Below are positions 37,501-48,597 of a stretch of 64,000 nt of DNA, one piece after another. The stretch lies in contig JAVHNS010000004.1 of the NCBI GenBank assembly GCA_036872755.1, positions 806,001 through 870,000 of the forward strand, in the 5' to 3' direction. Position numbers and translations under genes: made by a program. The notes under the pieces are model-generated. The model was not told the origin of the DNA. It searched no databases and saw only the letters and a program-made list of their open reading frames with translations. This DNA is from Orbilia blumenaviensis. Lineage: Eukaryota > Ascomycota > Orbiliomycetes > Orbiliales > Orbiliaceae. Numbering within the stretch: the stretch's first letter is position 1; every line of letters begins with the position of its first letter.

Positions 37501-37965
37501 AAGTCCTGCAGAGAGGTATTCTTGGAGACCAGTTGGAGATAGGTCATTATTGGATGCTTGATTTGGCCCGTTGGAATTCCAATTATTGTTCAATTTGAAC
37601 CGTGCCCGGGACCTTTAGCTGATTAGCTTTCCTCTTCAACGCGGAGCTACTATCTAAGAAGTTGGATATAGATATCCATCTTACCGGAAGTCCGGGTTCG
37701 GTCCTGCATTCTGGAAGTTGTTGCCAGGCGAAGTAGGCGGCGGTGGGGGGTTGTGGGAGAAACTATGCCTTTTCCCTTTGGGCCCATGTTTCTGCTGTTG
37801 ATAATTGTGCTGACCTCCTGAGTGTCTTCTAGGGCCGCTTGGAGCCTGAGAACTTTGGCCGCCCTGTGAGTTTTCCCCGGAAGGCTGATTCGATTGGTAA
37901 TTTGAGTGGCGTCTTCTGTGAGACTGAGGTGGTCGTCTATTCGGTGTTGCACCGTTATCTGCCAT
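31570..37965 (-). CDS. ZNFX1/Hrr1-like SF1 helicase with NF-X1 and RZ zinc fingers
   Basis: Six exons (37965-37685, 37612-35624, 35565-34122, 34054-33954, 33899-31781, 31716-31570) close in phase to 2026 residues. The first 100 residues are Gln/Asn/Pro-rich and disordered. A helical domain follows (about 110-700). The UPF1-like SF1 helicase has Walker A GPPGCGKS at about 725, the DEAA-like box VCEEAGE near 990, QRRMHPNIADL, and the late motifs ATVDNFQGEEA and TTNRMNVLLSRAKHG. Next come many NF-X1-type Cys/His units (CGHPLTCGHTCQRRC, CPNKCGEACYPC). The C-terminus is an RZ-type finger (GHWYYCVNGHPFTIGDCG ... CPECG). Homologues include nematode ZNFX-1 and fission yeast Hrr1, which act with Argonaute and RNA-dependent RNA polymerase in RNA silencing. 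The last two motifs appear only after splicing. Confidence 0.93.
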
Positions 37966-38199
37966 CTTGAATTTAGCTACAATCAGAGTCTAGTTAGAGC
38001 ATGAGAAGAGGTGAGATGAATTTCAAATGCGCGAGAGATTTAAATTTTTGTGATGTGGAGTTATGAGATTATGGTAAGAGAAAGCACGATCAATGGTAGT
38101 CAAGATGATATTTGATGATAGTAGGTCAGAGGTGCAGTAGAGCGTTGTTCCAGATGTTGTAGAACCGCAGTTGGTTGAGCTCCACCCCACCGATGTCCA

Positions 38200-38232
38200 T
38201 TTTCAGGTTCAGGTTCAGGTTCAGGTTCAGGC
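38200..38232 (+). repeat. TTCAGG microsatellite
   Basis: About five and a half perfect copies of TTCAGG lie some 235 bases upstream of the helicase start codon, in its promoter or leader. Confidence 0.9.
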
Positions 38233-39647
38233 ATCATTTGCATTTTCCTTCTGATACAGCTCCAGGCGCTCTCCAAAACCGCACCACGACAGCTAGGAAT
38301 AGCCCGGAAGCCCAGAAAGTTGGAGATGAATCAAATTACTGTTTATTGGTGTATTCAACAGGTTTGTGCTTCCGTCCACTTCATTTTTGAAAGCTTCCAG
38401 ATATCCTGGCCTCACTTGGGTTTTCGGTTCAATCAGCCGCTCACGTCTCGCACCGATATTGCGGTTTCAAATCCAGGCATCCTATAATGGCCGGCAAATA
38501 CGCATGGCTGTACCCTGGACCGAAGACTTTCGACTAAGGTTGAAGGCCATTCATCGCCTTTCCCGCGAAGTCAATCACAATAGTTCGACTGAATAAAGCC
38601 ATACACCAAGCCAATGGGACCCATATAGACAACATTGAACCGTGGTGCAATCTCTAATTCGGCCGGATTCACATCTGGTCGGGTGTTGCGTCCATGTTTT
38701 CGGGGAAGCGTGTTGTCCACGTGATGAATCATCACGTGATACTTATGTGGTTTTGCAAGTTTGGGTTGAAGGACATCGAGGGCAGAAGGTCCATATGCCT
38801 CTTTGCGCGAATTTGCCTGCAGCACCGGTCCTAGGTTCGAGGCTACAGACGTCCATATCCAGACCTTGGTGTGCACGTGAAAAACTAGCCTTCGTTGTGC
38901 CCCCAAGACCGAGCAGCACAACGAATAAGCGGTTATCGTTCAGAGCTGTAGAGAGGGATGCGCGACTACAGCGTCAATATAGTGGGTATCATACCTAATC
39001 ATACCGAACCCCAATTGCTGCAAGCGCAATACATAGGAAAAGGATTCAAGATTGACAGGCGCATACCCGACAAACGATTCGAAATCTCCAATCCAGGGAC
39101 TTGCCAAACTTGGAACTGGTACCATTCTATGCGGGCTGCCGTACGGCGGTCTAGCCTAGGGGTCAAGTCCCAGTGGCAAACACAAGTCATCTGAAGAAAT
39201 TAACTTTGCGGCTGAAGTTTTTCGAAAGATCACCAAACCCGTTTAGGTCCCCAAGAATCGCAAAACAAAAAGCCACAAAACTTAGCTATTCCTGTATGCG
39301 CAGTCTAACCGGGTTGGAGTTGGTGTAAGGTGCCAGTAAATTAGGGGAAACCGTCTGGATTGGCCTGTTTGTCGCTCTCGAGAACGATAATAATGGTGGA
39401 AATTGGATGCAGAATTTTGAAATGCCAATATCGTGCATACTTAATGCACCCATAGCCCATATGTTCACCTGCTCACTAGTTAGCGCAAGATAACGTGGCT
39501 TGAGAGACAAAGCTTTGCGTCTACACTAACCTAATCTCGACAAAGGCGCTCGGATTAGATACCATATTCTCTAGAGTCGCCCTGAAGACAGGCTGCAAAG
39601 CTAAAATGCCCCTTTACTGGCAGTGAAAAAACGACCCACATAATATG

Positions 39648-39655
39648 TATAAAAG
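39648..39655 (+). promoter_or_regulatory. Putative TATA box
   Basis: TATAAAAG stands about 150 bases before the start codon of the secreted Thr-rich protein. The match is good but untested. Confidence 0.4.
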
Positions 39656-39799
39656 CTGGTGGCCCTAAGATCACAATCGCATATGTATTTCCCTACCTCA
39701 CCCACGTCGCTCTTTCTGTCGATATCATTTACAATCCAGCCTCGGGCTTGTCACTCTTTTGAAACCATAATAGTATAATAATAGTCTTAATATTTCGTC

Positions 39800-40874
39800 A
39801 TGCTGTTTAATCAAATTTTCACGTTCTCGGCGCTCGCATTTGCAGCAAGTTCTTTGGCTGCGACATGTGTTCCAAACAAGTCGTGCACTGCACTGCCCAA
39901 GTCTGCCGTATCCAGCTGCTCAAAGATCATCTGTAAGGAATTTTTCGAAGGTCGTAAACGGCATCAGAAATACTAATATTTTGTTGGAAAATAAAAAGCT
40001 TCCAAGAAGGCAAAGTTCACGACCTGCACTGTCGTGAAGACTATTATTCCTCCAAAAACCACAAAGACAATTACCGTGAACCGACCCAAGGCTACCATTA
40101 TCGAGAATGAGTGGGTGACCTCAACCGTAGACGAGACTGGCACCGTATCAGTCTTCTCCACCGTTACAGACTACACGACAACCGTTTTTCTCGAGGAAGC
40201 TTCTGCCGCCGTTACCGAGACTGAAGTCTCCTCTTTCACTGAGTATGTATATTCGACTAGCCATTGAAATGAAAACGCTAACATCTCAATAGAACAAATT
40301 CTGTTACTGAGACTTACACCATTTTCAACTATGGTTTTGCATTGAAGCGCCGTGCGGCCGCCACCCCATGCACAACTGTTCCCAAATCATGCTGTATGTA
40401 TCCCATAGCTTTTAATCTGACCTAACCCCGTAAATTCAAAAACAATTTTAGCTAACCACAAATATAGCCTGCCTCCTCACAAAGACAACAACTAAGACTG
40501 TTACCGCACCTCGCCAAACAGTTACTACAACCAAGACCATGCCTTTAGAGACCGTTATTGTGAAGAAAACTGCTACGGCTAGTGTCACGATCATAACTTT
40601 CGTGACAACAGTAGTTTATGAGACTACCACTGCCACTGAGTCTCAATACAGCACATACACCATTACTGCCACCGAGACAGACCAGATTTCAGAAACTGCC
40701 ACTCACACCATCACTGCTACCGTCCTGGAAACGCTGTATACTTGTGTTGATCCAAACCGAGCAAGATGCGGCAACTACTGTTACCGAACCCAGATAGATT
40801 GGTATAACTGCGGCGGATGCGGCCAGAGATGTCAAAATGGTCAAGTCTGCAATGGTGGCAGGTGTATCAGCTAA
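39800..40874 (+). CDS. Secreted Thr-rich protein with C-terminal Cys cluster
   Basis: Four exons (39800-39932, 39999-40242, 40293-40393, 40468-40874) close in phase to 294 residues. The first 21 residues (MLFNQIFTFSALAFAASSLA) are a signal peptide. The mature protein alternates short cysteine-bearing segments (CVPNKSCTALPKSAVSSC; TPCTTVPKSC) with long Thr/Val-rich stretches (TVTDYTTTVFLEE, TTTATESQYSTYTITATET) likely to be O-glycosylated and extended. The last 45 residues hold about ten Cys, including CGGCGQRC and CNGGRC, a compact disulphide knob. There is no C-terminal hydrophobic tail, so it is probably released or wall-trapped, not GPI-anchored. This is the build of fungal cell-wall or surface-adhesion proteins; the exact family is not recognised. 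Confidence 0.85.
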
Positions 40875-42481
40875 ATTCGAAGTCCGATCGCGACCTATTT
40901 TAAGACAATCTTGCGGTTTGGAATTTCCCAGAGGTACTTTTGGTGGTCGACATCGTCATATGCATGGGAAGGATATATGTTGTTATTGAGATAGCCCAGC
41001 CTAAGAACACAATAATTTATCGATAACCCTCTTGCAAATCTAAGCCTCCCATATTAGAAATCGGTCGTACAAGAATTACTTTAAAGATATCGATGGATGA
41101 CTAAACAGAAAAGTATATTATGGTTCACTCGAGCTGCGGCTAATGTTACATGGCATAATTTACGTATTAACACGTTCGCACATCTGCATGGGTTTAAAAC
41201 TGTATATCTTGCAAATCGACCAGGACATCCAGACGTCGGAATAGACCTAACAAGCCCGAAGAGGCATTGGCCGAGGTTTCCTCGAGGCGGTGCAATTAGA
41301 ATAACCGAGCTCTTTACTTTGCACGCCTATAAGGCTTGCAAGGATGCTCGGGCAAGCAACGATTCTGGATTCACCTAAGTGCCCTCTGTTCGTAGGAGCT
41401 AGCTGTAGCTCTAATTACCCAGCAGCTCCCACGAACCGCAGCGCCTTTACATCAGAATAATGGTCATGCATGTTGACTACTGCTGGCCAGCATTTGTACT
41501 TCATGGCAGGACGGACTTCCTCGGGCAATTACGACCCGTGCCTAAGAAGCTTAAACCCGCGAGTACCCGGCCATATGGAGCTTGCTAGTCTAAATGAACC
41601 TGAGTGTAGGTATCCACTTCTTTGTCTTCTAGACTCCTTACCCCCCCGTATTGCCCGGCTATATTGAAGGTCTCAAACATTGGCAGTCTTCAAGGCGGAA
41701 AACTAGATCTCAAAATACAACAACTACAACACAGAAAGCACCCAACCATAAATATTCCCTCATAGCCTAACCAACTGCAAACTCGGACACGCCGCGCTAA
41801 TAGGTAATGGATAAATTCTCAATTACGAGGTCATACCATTCTTGGGGCAGTGCTCACTAAAATCCAAGAACCTGGCTTATGTTGTGCCCATCGGATTTAC
41901 AACTTCTACTAGATCAGGGCTCCACCTTGGACAGTAACGGATAGATATTATGCATATTACACCACCTGCCAGAGAAACGCGAATGAGAGTTTCGTCCAGA
42001 AATCCCGGATATCCTTAGCCCTGATTTATGGTATTCTGCACTCTTCTAGACCCCCCCCTGAAGGTCATACAGTAGTCATCAATCTGTCGGGTCGTGGGCA
42101 TACCATACACCCACTATAGATCGCCCAACAATGGCACCAGCGCGTATGTGGGCCACGGGGTTTCCATCGTGGCGATCACGAACCCCAGGCATCACGACTA
42201 TCACTAATCCGCTGCAATATACTAGGCTAAATCGTGGATACGAGGCGCCACGATTCTAGATACCTAGGGCGTCCGCTCACTTAGTCGGCCGATACACTGA
42301 GGATGCATAGATCTCTTAGACCTATGATTATAATCAAGTTATAGGCTGGTAGGCGAGCTCAAAACGGGGTAGTTTCGACAGTATATTTTAGTTTGTATAT
42401 CCTTAGTTTCAATATAAATACTGCTTCCGTCGGCACGATAATACCAAATTCTCTCGATCCAACACCCATTCATCACACCTC
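40875..42481. other. Intergenic DNA, no gene seen
   Basis: Only short ORFs occur. The right end is the carboxylesterase promoter with a TATA-like element. Confidence 0.5.
42411..42420 (+). promoter_or_regulatory. Putative TATA box
   Basis: AATATAAATA lies about 62 bases before the first ATG of the carboxylesterase, a common distance in fungi. Confidence 0.4.
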
Positions 42482-44260
42482 ATGAGCTCAGGGCTCAGGA
42501 ACTATCAGTTTACAATGAATAAAATCATTGCAGTCCTACCTCTGCTGGCTTTCCTGGCCTCATCAGTCCATGCAACTCCACCAAAGCCTTCGCAGCCTGC
42601 CGTCGCAATCAAAAATGGCACCATCCGCGGGCTTCACAGCGATGTCTGGGGGCAAGACTACTTCCTAGGGATTCCATATGCCCAATCGGCAACAGGAAAC
42701 AATCGATTCGCTCTTGCAAAGCCTATTGCCTCCAAGTGGTCTGGAGAGCTAGTAGCCCAAGCTTATGGGGACCGATGCCTCGGACTTGACCACCCATTTC
42801 CAGGTCTGCCTGAGAGCGAAGACTGTCTCAACCTCAACGTCATTCGCCCTATTGGTTATTCGAACACCAAGCTCCCAGTTCTAGTATGGATCCACGGAGG
42901 TGGCTTCACCAGTAGTGGTAGCTCGAACCCTCCCTACAACATGACCTTTATGGTGGATCAATCCGTCAAAAGTGGTAATCCAATTATCGCTGTTAGCTTC
43001 AATTACCGCCTCACAGCCTGGGGTATGCTCGCCTCACAGGTTATGACAAATGCCGGAATTACGAATATCGGGATTAAGGATCAGCGATTGGCCCTTCACT
43101 GGGTACAAGAAAATATCGCAGCATTCGGCGGGGACCCCAAAAAAGTTACCATTGCAGGTGACTCCGCTGGTGGAGTTTCAGTCGGTATCCACACTCTCGC
43201 ATACGGTGGACGAGACGATAAACTCTTCCGCGCCGCAATCATGGACAGTGGCCCGGCACTCTATATAGGAAAGTACGGCAATATAACCACTTTGGAAACT
43301 ATGTACACTGCCTTAGTCGAGGCCGTCGGTTGTACCTCAGCTGCCGATTCTCTCGTATGCCTTCGTCAGGTACCGACCGATGCTATGTGGTCGGCTATCA
43401 AAGCTGTCAACGCTGTGTTCCCGACTCAATGGCAATACCATATCGATGGCGATATAATCCGGGAACGCTCCTCGGTCTCACTTAAACGCGGCCGATTCGT
43501 TAAAGTACCGATTCTAGTGGGCTCAACCTCGGACGAAGGAACGTACGGCCTTAAGATTGACATCAACACCACAGAGGAACTCGTTGGTTTTATGAAGTTT
43601 GCTACAACCTCAACCCTCAGCGACGAGGCCGTAAAAGCTATATTAAAGGCCTACCCCGACGATCCTGTTGTTGGTATTCCGGGGGGGTCGCCGGAACGCT
43701 TCCCACCACCCTATGGTCTCCAATATAAACGACTCGCAGCCATCGCAACCGATTACTTTCTCGTCGCAGGGAGGAGGCTCACCGCCCGTGCCTGGGCCGA
43801 ACGTGGTGCAACAGCATATTCATGGAGATTTAATACTATCCCTGCCGGTGTCCCACGAGAGCTAGGTTCGACCCATGTGGCAGATCAGGCATTCGTTTTT
43901 GCGAACTTCTTAGGTGTAGGCTACGATACAAATTATTACGATGTTGAACCGGCGAGCCGCAAGGCGAATTACATCAAGACGGGGCTGCTGATGTCACGGG
44001 CCATAATGAGTTTCGTGCATGACCTTACACCAAACAACCACGGCAGTAAGTCTATTTCGTCGCTAATAAATATAATATACGGTAGCTGATCGATCTCAAA
44101 ATTACTAGTGAAGGGATACCCAAAATGGCCCAAGTACGACGACAACGAACCCAAGAACTTCGTGTTTGAAGGCAACACCACGTCCTATGTGGAGCCTGAT
44201 AACTTCAGAAAGGCTGGAATCAATATTTTCATCCATCGTGCACAAGAATTCTTGCACTAG
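42482..44260 (+). CDS. Secreted type-B carboxylesterase/lipase
   Basis: Two exons (42482-44045, 44109-44260) give 571 residues. The second in-frame ATG (42515, MNKIIAVLPLLAFLASSVHA) directly precedes a signal peptide and is the likelier start, giving 560 residues. The family order is complete: EDCLNLNV, the oxyanion motif WIHGGGF, nucleophile Ser228 in GDSAGG, the acidic residue in TSDEGTYG (about 350) and His in GSTHVADQAFVF (about 465; numbering from the first ATG). Cys pairs around EDCLNL and RCLG match the conserved disulphide. Enzymes of this group hydrolyse lipid, aromatic or steryl esters outside the cell; the substrate is not evident. The last exon supplies a typical C-terminal strand (WPKYDDNEPKNFVF). 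Confidence 0.93.
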
Positions 44261-44659
44261 ATCTGGCTATAGGCCCCAGCTGAAGAATTCGCGAGGTCTT
44301 TCGTATCCCGCTTCTTTGATATAGAGCAGCAGTCGATTCAACAGCGCTCCTCCCCAACATGTAATAGCACCTTATTCGTTTCACTCCTTAGACCAACTTC
44401 TCAGATATACTCTCCTATTATCTAGAGATATGTTTTAAGTTTACAAAACTAAGTCGATTAATATTCATCAAAAACGCTTGAAATATATACAAGTCGAAAA
44501 CTCCAGAACCTCAAAGCCTGCCTTTAACACCACATAACCATGATGGTAACCTTTAAAGCAATTAAAATAATTTTATACAAAGCAATAGTCAATATCAGAC
44601 CAAATTAGATAGAAAAGAAAACGTGCCCCCTTGCGCATGCGAGGAAACCCCATGACTGG
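44261..44659. other. Intergenic gap between converging genes
   Basis: The AT-rich 3' flanks of the esterase (plus) and arrestin (minus) meet here. No ORF was found. Confidence 0.5.
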
Positions 44660-45907
44660 TCACATATTTGTTGGCATTTCGGTATATTCCGGCGGTGCAT
44701 CATAGCTCGCATCTGTTTGTATAGCATTCATTGGCAGCCTGGCCTTTTCGCCCACAACTGGAGACATAGCTGTTGAAGTTGGTGTTGGCGTTGGCATCTC
44801 TCCTACGAACGCCGGCAACAGCACCAGTTCTCTCTCGAAGGTCTTCTTCCAGACCTCCCCAACACACTCGAGCCAGATTTCTAAATCTAGCCTGTATTTC
44901 CTCTTCAAATTTGCGGTGTGAAATGTAGGCACGAGCTGATTGCCAACATCGTGCACGAAGTTCTCCGATACCCAACTTGTGAGGTCTATTTTATGTTGAT
45001 ATCCGTACTCTATGGGCATTGTTCTGGAATCCCATCCTCTAGAGCAAAGATCCATCGAAGTCATCTTCCTCTTGTTAGCCGTTTGAACAGCAATCTCCGT
45101 TATTATTTGTAATTTCGCTTCGGCCTTGAGGAGGTATATCCGGGGTGGGGTTTCGACGCCATGTGAATCAGGAAGGAGATTCACTGAAATCGATGCCGGG
45201 ATCTCCGATCCCAGCGCAAGGGAATTAGGCAGATCCGCTCCGAGGTCGACTAGTATTTTGGGGTCTTGAAAACTCTGATGAACGGAACCGAGAAACGTCG
45301 ACAGTCTCTCCATTGCTGTAGGCTTATAATGTTCCATACCCGGCCGCAGTTTCGGGCTCTGCAGTTGGAAAATATGCGACGCTGGTGACGACGAAAGTAA
45401 TGAAATACCCTCTATTGGTGCGGCGGAAATATTTATTGTTTTTGTCTCACTATCCCTCTTAGTGAAAATGGTTCCTTTGTGAACCAGCTTTGCAATGATC
45501 TGATATTCGACCTTCGCAAACAAGTTGTCACTTGTAACCCCAAATGTGAAAGATGGGAGTAATGACTGTGGTGCTATCGGCACATGACGAGGCGCCATAG
45601 ATTCATCTGGCGCAACGACTACAGTGCCCGGAAGCTGAAAGCTAAAGGGATATTTCCCATCCGAACTTGCTGTCGGAGTGAGTGTGAAGTTGAACAGATT
45701 ATTCTTTTGCTGGAATCTTTGACCGCCGGTTAACTGGGCGTGCAGAGTCCCAATAAACTCGATTGTGAGACTCCTGATAGCCTCGCGCGCAACATGTACT
45801 TTGACATGACCGCTTACTGTATCACCCGCTACGTATAAATTGATCCGACTTCCGGGGATGCCTGGCAGTGGCCCCTTCGTGTCTAAGTTTATCTCCATAG
45901 GACCCAT
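44660..45907 (-). CDS. Alpha-arrestin-like protein with PPxY motif
   Basis: This is an intronless ORF of 415 residues. The N-terminal half (about 1-165) is an arrestin N-fold of beta strands: INLDTKGPLPG, YVAGDTVSGHVKVHV, IEFIGTLHAQ and YPFSFQLPG, with KVEYQIIAKL closing the sheet. The second half (about 190-370) is an arrestin-C-like sandwich. The Pro/Thr-rich tail ends in PPEY, a PPxY motif that binds WW domains of Rsp5/Nedd4 ubiquitin ligases. By family, such proteins bring the ligase to plasma-membrane transporters or receptors and drive their uptake and turnover. A sugar transporter lies 3 kb away, but nothing proves a link. There is no signal peptide or membrane span. Confidence 0.85.
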   Translation of the reverse strand: MGPMEINLDTKGPLPGIPGSRINLYVAGDTVSGHVKVHVAREAIRSLTIEFIGTLHAQLTGGQRFQQKNNLFNFTLTPTASSDGKYPFSFQLPGTVVVAPDESMAPRHVPIAPQSLLPSFTFGVTSDNLFAKVEYQIIAKLVHKGTIFTKRDSETKTINISAAPIEGISLLSSSPASHIFQLQSPKLRPGMEHYKPTAMERLSTFLGSVHQSFQDPKILVDLGADLPNSLALGSEIPASISVNLLPDSHGVETPPRIYLLKAEAKLQIITEIAVQTANKRKMTSMDLCSRGWDSRTMPIEYGYQHKIDLTSWVSENFVHDVGNQLVPTFHTANLKRKYRLDLEIWLECVGEVWKKTFERELVLLPAFVGEMPTPTPTSTAMSPVVGEKARLPMNAIQTDASYDAPPEYTEMPTNM

Positions 45908-47716
45908 GTCTGTGTTGTGTAGGATATTCGACGGTCTTGCTGTCTGTTACAAATCGCGGGGTTTCGAGTTGAATCCAATTGTTGGCTAGAAAGGGTCTGA
46001 TCTGGGCGAAAGCTTTCCAACAAAAACGACAGGCACTAGAAAAAAGGAGGATTTATATTTTGACAAAGCCAAAGAAAGATAAATATAAACAAATTCCAGG
46101 CTGCAGACGAAATATTGTGGCCCTGGAATGCTGCACGACTACCATAACGTGATTCGCTTGACCAAAAGTTGCCGTAGCTCGCGCGGGAACATGAGGTTTG
46201 TCGGTTGTCCGCGTCATCTGCCCGCTAAACCAAGGTGGCGGTGCCTCTTGCCTACAAGGTTTAGTGCGAGGCATAAATTTGGACATAAATGCACATTCCT
46301 TCTTTCGCACAGGATACTCGGGGAAATATTGCGTTAATCAGGAGATTCTTTTCGCGTTTTGGATTCGGTCAAATGCGGTGGCTCCATGATAATTCTAGCA
46401 TCAGCAACTTATCAAAGTCGTGGGCTACGATGCTTCGTCGCCGCATCACTGATTGCATTGGCGCTTTCTCAGCCAGGAAAGAGAAGGAGTTTTACGTATG
46501 CTCACTCTGCCGATACCCGGCCGGACACCGATTGGGCTTGTTCCTATATTAAATTTTTAATTTAGTGCTTTTCATGTAACACTCCGTCTCACCTGCAGAT
46601 GGCTCAAAGCCAAGATTATCGATTCGCGCCTGCCTACGTAAGCCATCACTGCCGTAATATTTCGAAGTGCTGGTGTGGATGTCAAGCTTTAACTTGGTCG
46701 AATTGGGCTGTTTGAGCGGGACTTGGCATGCCCGTTGTTTAGAAATGCAAGTTTTCCCGGTTGGAAACATTCGAGACGTTTGGGACCTGCCACAGCCCTG
46801 CCATGCGGTTGCAAAACAAAATCGGCCAGGAGCCAGGCCTAGTTGACCCGAAGCTACACCCTTATATCCATACTCAACTTGTCAGCAGAGTATCATGGGT
46901 GCTACAGCAACAAGTCGAGCCCATGATTCACTGCATGGGCAGTATCATTAGCTCTTCAGTATTATACAGGACATGCAATATAATCTTGCAAAATTGAATA
47001 TGGCCCCTCCCAGCGATTTCGCAGGTCTCGATATTCCAACAAAAACAACAAAAGTACACAGGATGCAATGGTATCGGGTTAGTATTTCAGCATGATCACC
47101 TGATGCGACGCCTGTGTTGTAACCTAGATTTTGGGAGGGCTTCCTTTCGCTCCCACTGCCATTTTCCTTTGTAAGGAAGGTATTATTATATTATATTACG
47201 ATGTATAAACCTGGTGCACCGGTGGACAATGTTGTATTACTAAATAGCTGGCACAGGTGCCTACACAATTGCAAGCTGCGACCAGGGTCATTTCTAACAG
47301 CGTCTATTGATATAGAGTCTTTGCCCATTTTCTACACCTATTTTATGAATGTATGGCGTGCAGGTATCCCTACCTAGCGTCTATCGATATATATCCCCCC
47401 TAATTGGCTGGCAGGACGCAGGATCGCTGTATCTATTATGCATTATCTTCACATTGGAATGTTGTAAATGCAATTCGTTTACCCTCAACTTCGTCCTTCG
47501 GCTCAAGGCCTATACCCGAAAATTTAAGCAAGTGCTTGTTGATCAGGCAGTCTTTTGTTTCGTTATGTAAAATAAATATTAATACCCCATCCCAAAGATA
47601 AATCCAGGACTAGATCTTTATTAATGTCCACATCCCTCTGGTAAATATATGGACGTTAATAGCCACGATATTCATCCTTTAACATATAAACCAGATTGCC
47701 TTTTGGATTATATAAA
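45908..47716. other. Intergenic DNA, no gene seen
   Basis: Overlapping short ORFs in three frames near 46128-46565 do not resemble any family and have no splice links. The right end is the promoter of the secreted protein at 47717. Confidence 0.5.
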
Positions 47717-48489
47717 ATGAAATCAATATTTGTGTTGCTTTGTCGATGCTTAGTTGTTCTAGCAGCCCTATTAGGATTTGCCTTGGCAGCTCCAGTTCCT
47801 GATGCCCCTCTTGTTGGTAAGACAAGTCAGCTCTGTCTTGTCAGTTGTTCATGTATTGATGGTTAACCTCCTATCAGCTACTGGCAGGCTACAGAAGCTT
47901 GAAACTCGGCAAACAGGACGCCAGGAACATATCATCAATCTTGATAAAAACACAATGAGTTTCTGGCTAGAGATGGCCTACGGTAAAACCTTCGAAGAAG
48001 GTGGCCTGTTTCAAAACGCAAAGGGCGAAAACATGCCAAAGTATGAAAGTCTTGGTAGTTTAATTGAGTATATGTCGAAACCTCCGACTGATGGGAAACA
48101 ATTTAACGCACCGCACGGAAAATGCCGAGTATTATACTGCAACGGTGCCAATTTTGGGATAAGTCTGTGCAGCCGGAGGAAAGGGGGGGATAAAGAAGTT
48201 TCTCTTGATGGACGCTCTATTGCCTCGATTGTGTAAGTCATAGTACCGATTTCATATATTCAACTATTGCGGATTGTCACTGACAACCATGTACGAGTAC
48301 CGTAGTGGCGAATGGATGGAAGAGTTCAAATGGCAGAGAGCCCTCCCGAGGGAAAAAAGTGATGGTAGCTTCAAGACACCAAACTACGGTAGAAGCTATT
48401 GGAGTGAGGATCCTGCTTGGAGTGTTAATTTTGAAGAGTGTGGGAATAACTTTGTTGGGTTTGGATCGGATGTCCTTCACGACACCTAA
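47717..48489 (+). CDS. Secreted protein of unknown family, candidate effector
   Basis: Three exons (47717-47816, 47878-48232, 48306-48489) close in phase to 212 residues. The second intron contains a perfect CACTGAC branch site. MKSIFVLLCRCLVVLAALLG and the following residues form a signal peptide, with cleavage likely near ALAAP. The mature protein holds few cysteines (CRVLYCN, SLCSRR, FEEC). It has a compact region with YCNGANFGISLCSRR, then an SGEWMEEFKW stretch and a Trp/Tyr-rich tail (YGRSYWSEDPAWS). I do not recognise the family. Size and export fit a secreted effector or antimicrobial protein, but this is inference. It ends about 110 bases from the stop of the sugar transporter on the other strand. 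Confidence 0.78.
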
Positions 48490-48597
48490 ACAGCAGCATC
48501 TTGAGATAAGACCGGAGGGTTTGGTCTCGTAGGAGGGGTTGCAATATTTATATCTACTATCGTCATATGCATGCCTACGCTATAAGGTCTTTTCCCT

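Larger units (their letters stand above)
37966..39799. other. Intergenic DNA with a TTCAGG microsatellite
   Basis: The left 250 bases are the helicase promoter and leader, containing the TTCAGG repeat listed separately. The middle holds an unsupported 116-codon minus ORF (38571-38921). The right end is the promoter of the secreted Thr-rich protein. Confidence 0.5.

Noticed and set aside
38571..38921. Minus-strand ORF of 116 codons
   Set aside because: It has no family motif, signal peptide or splice partner, and competing ORFs overlap it on the other strand.
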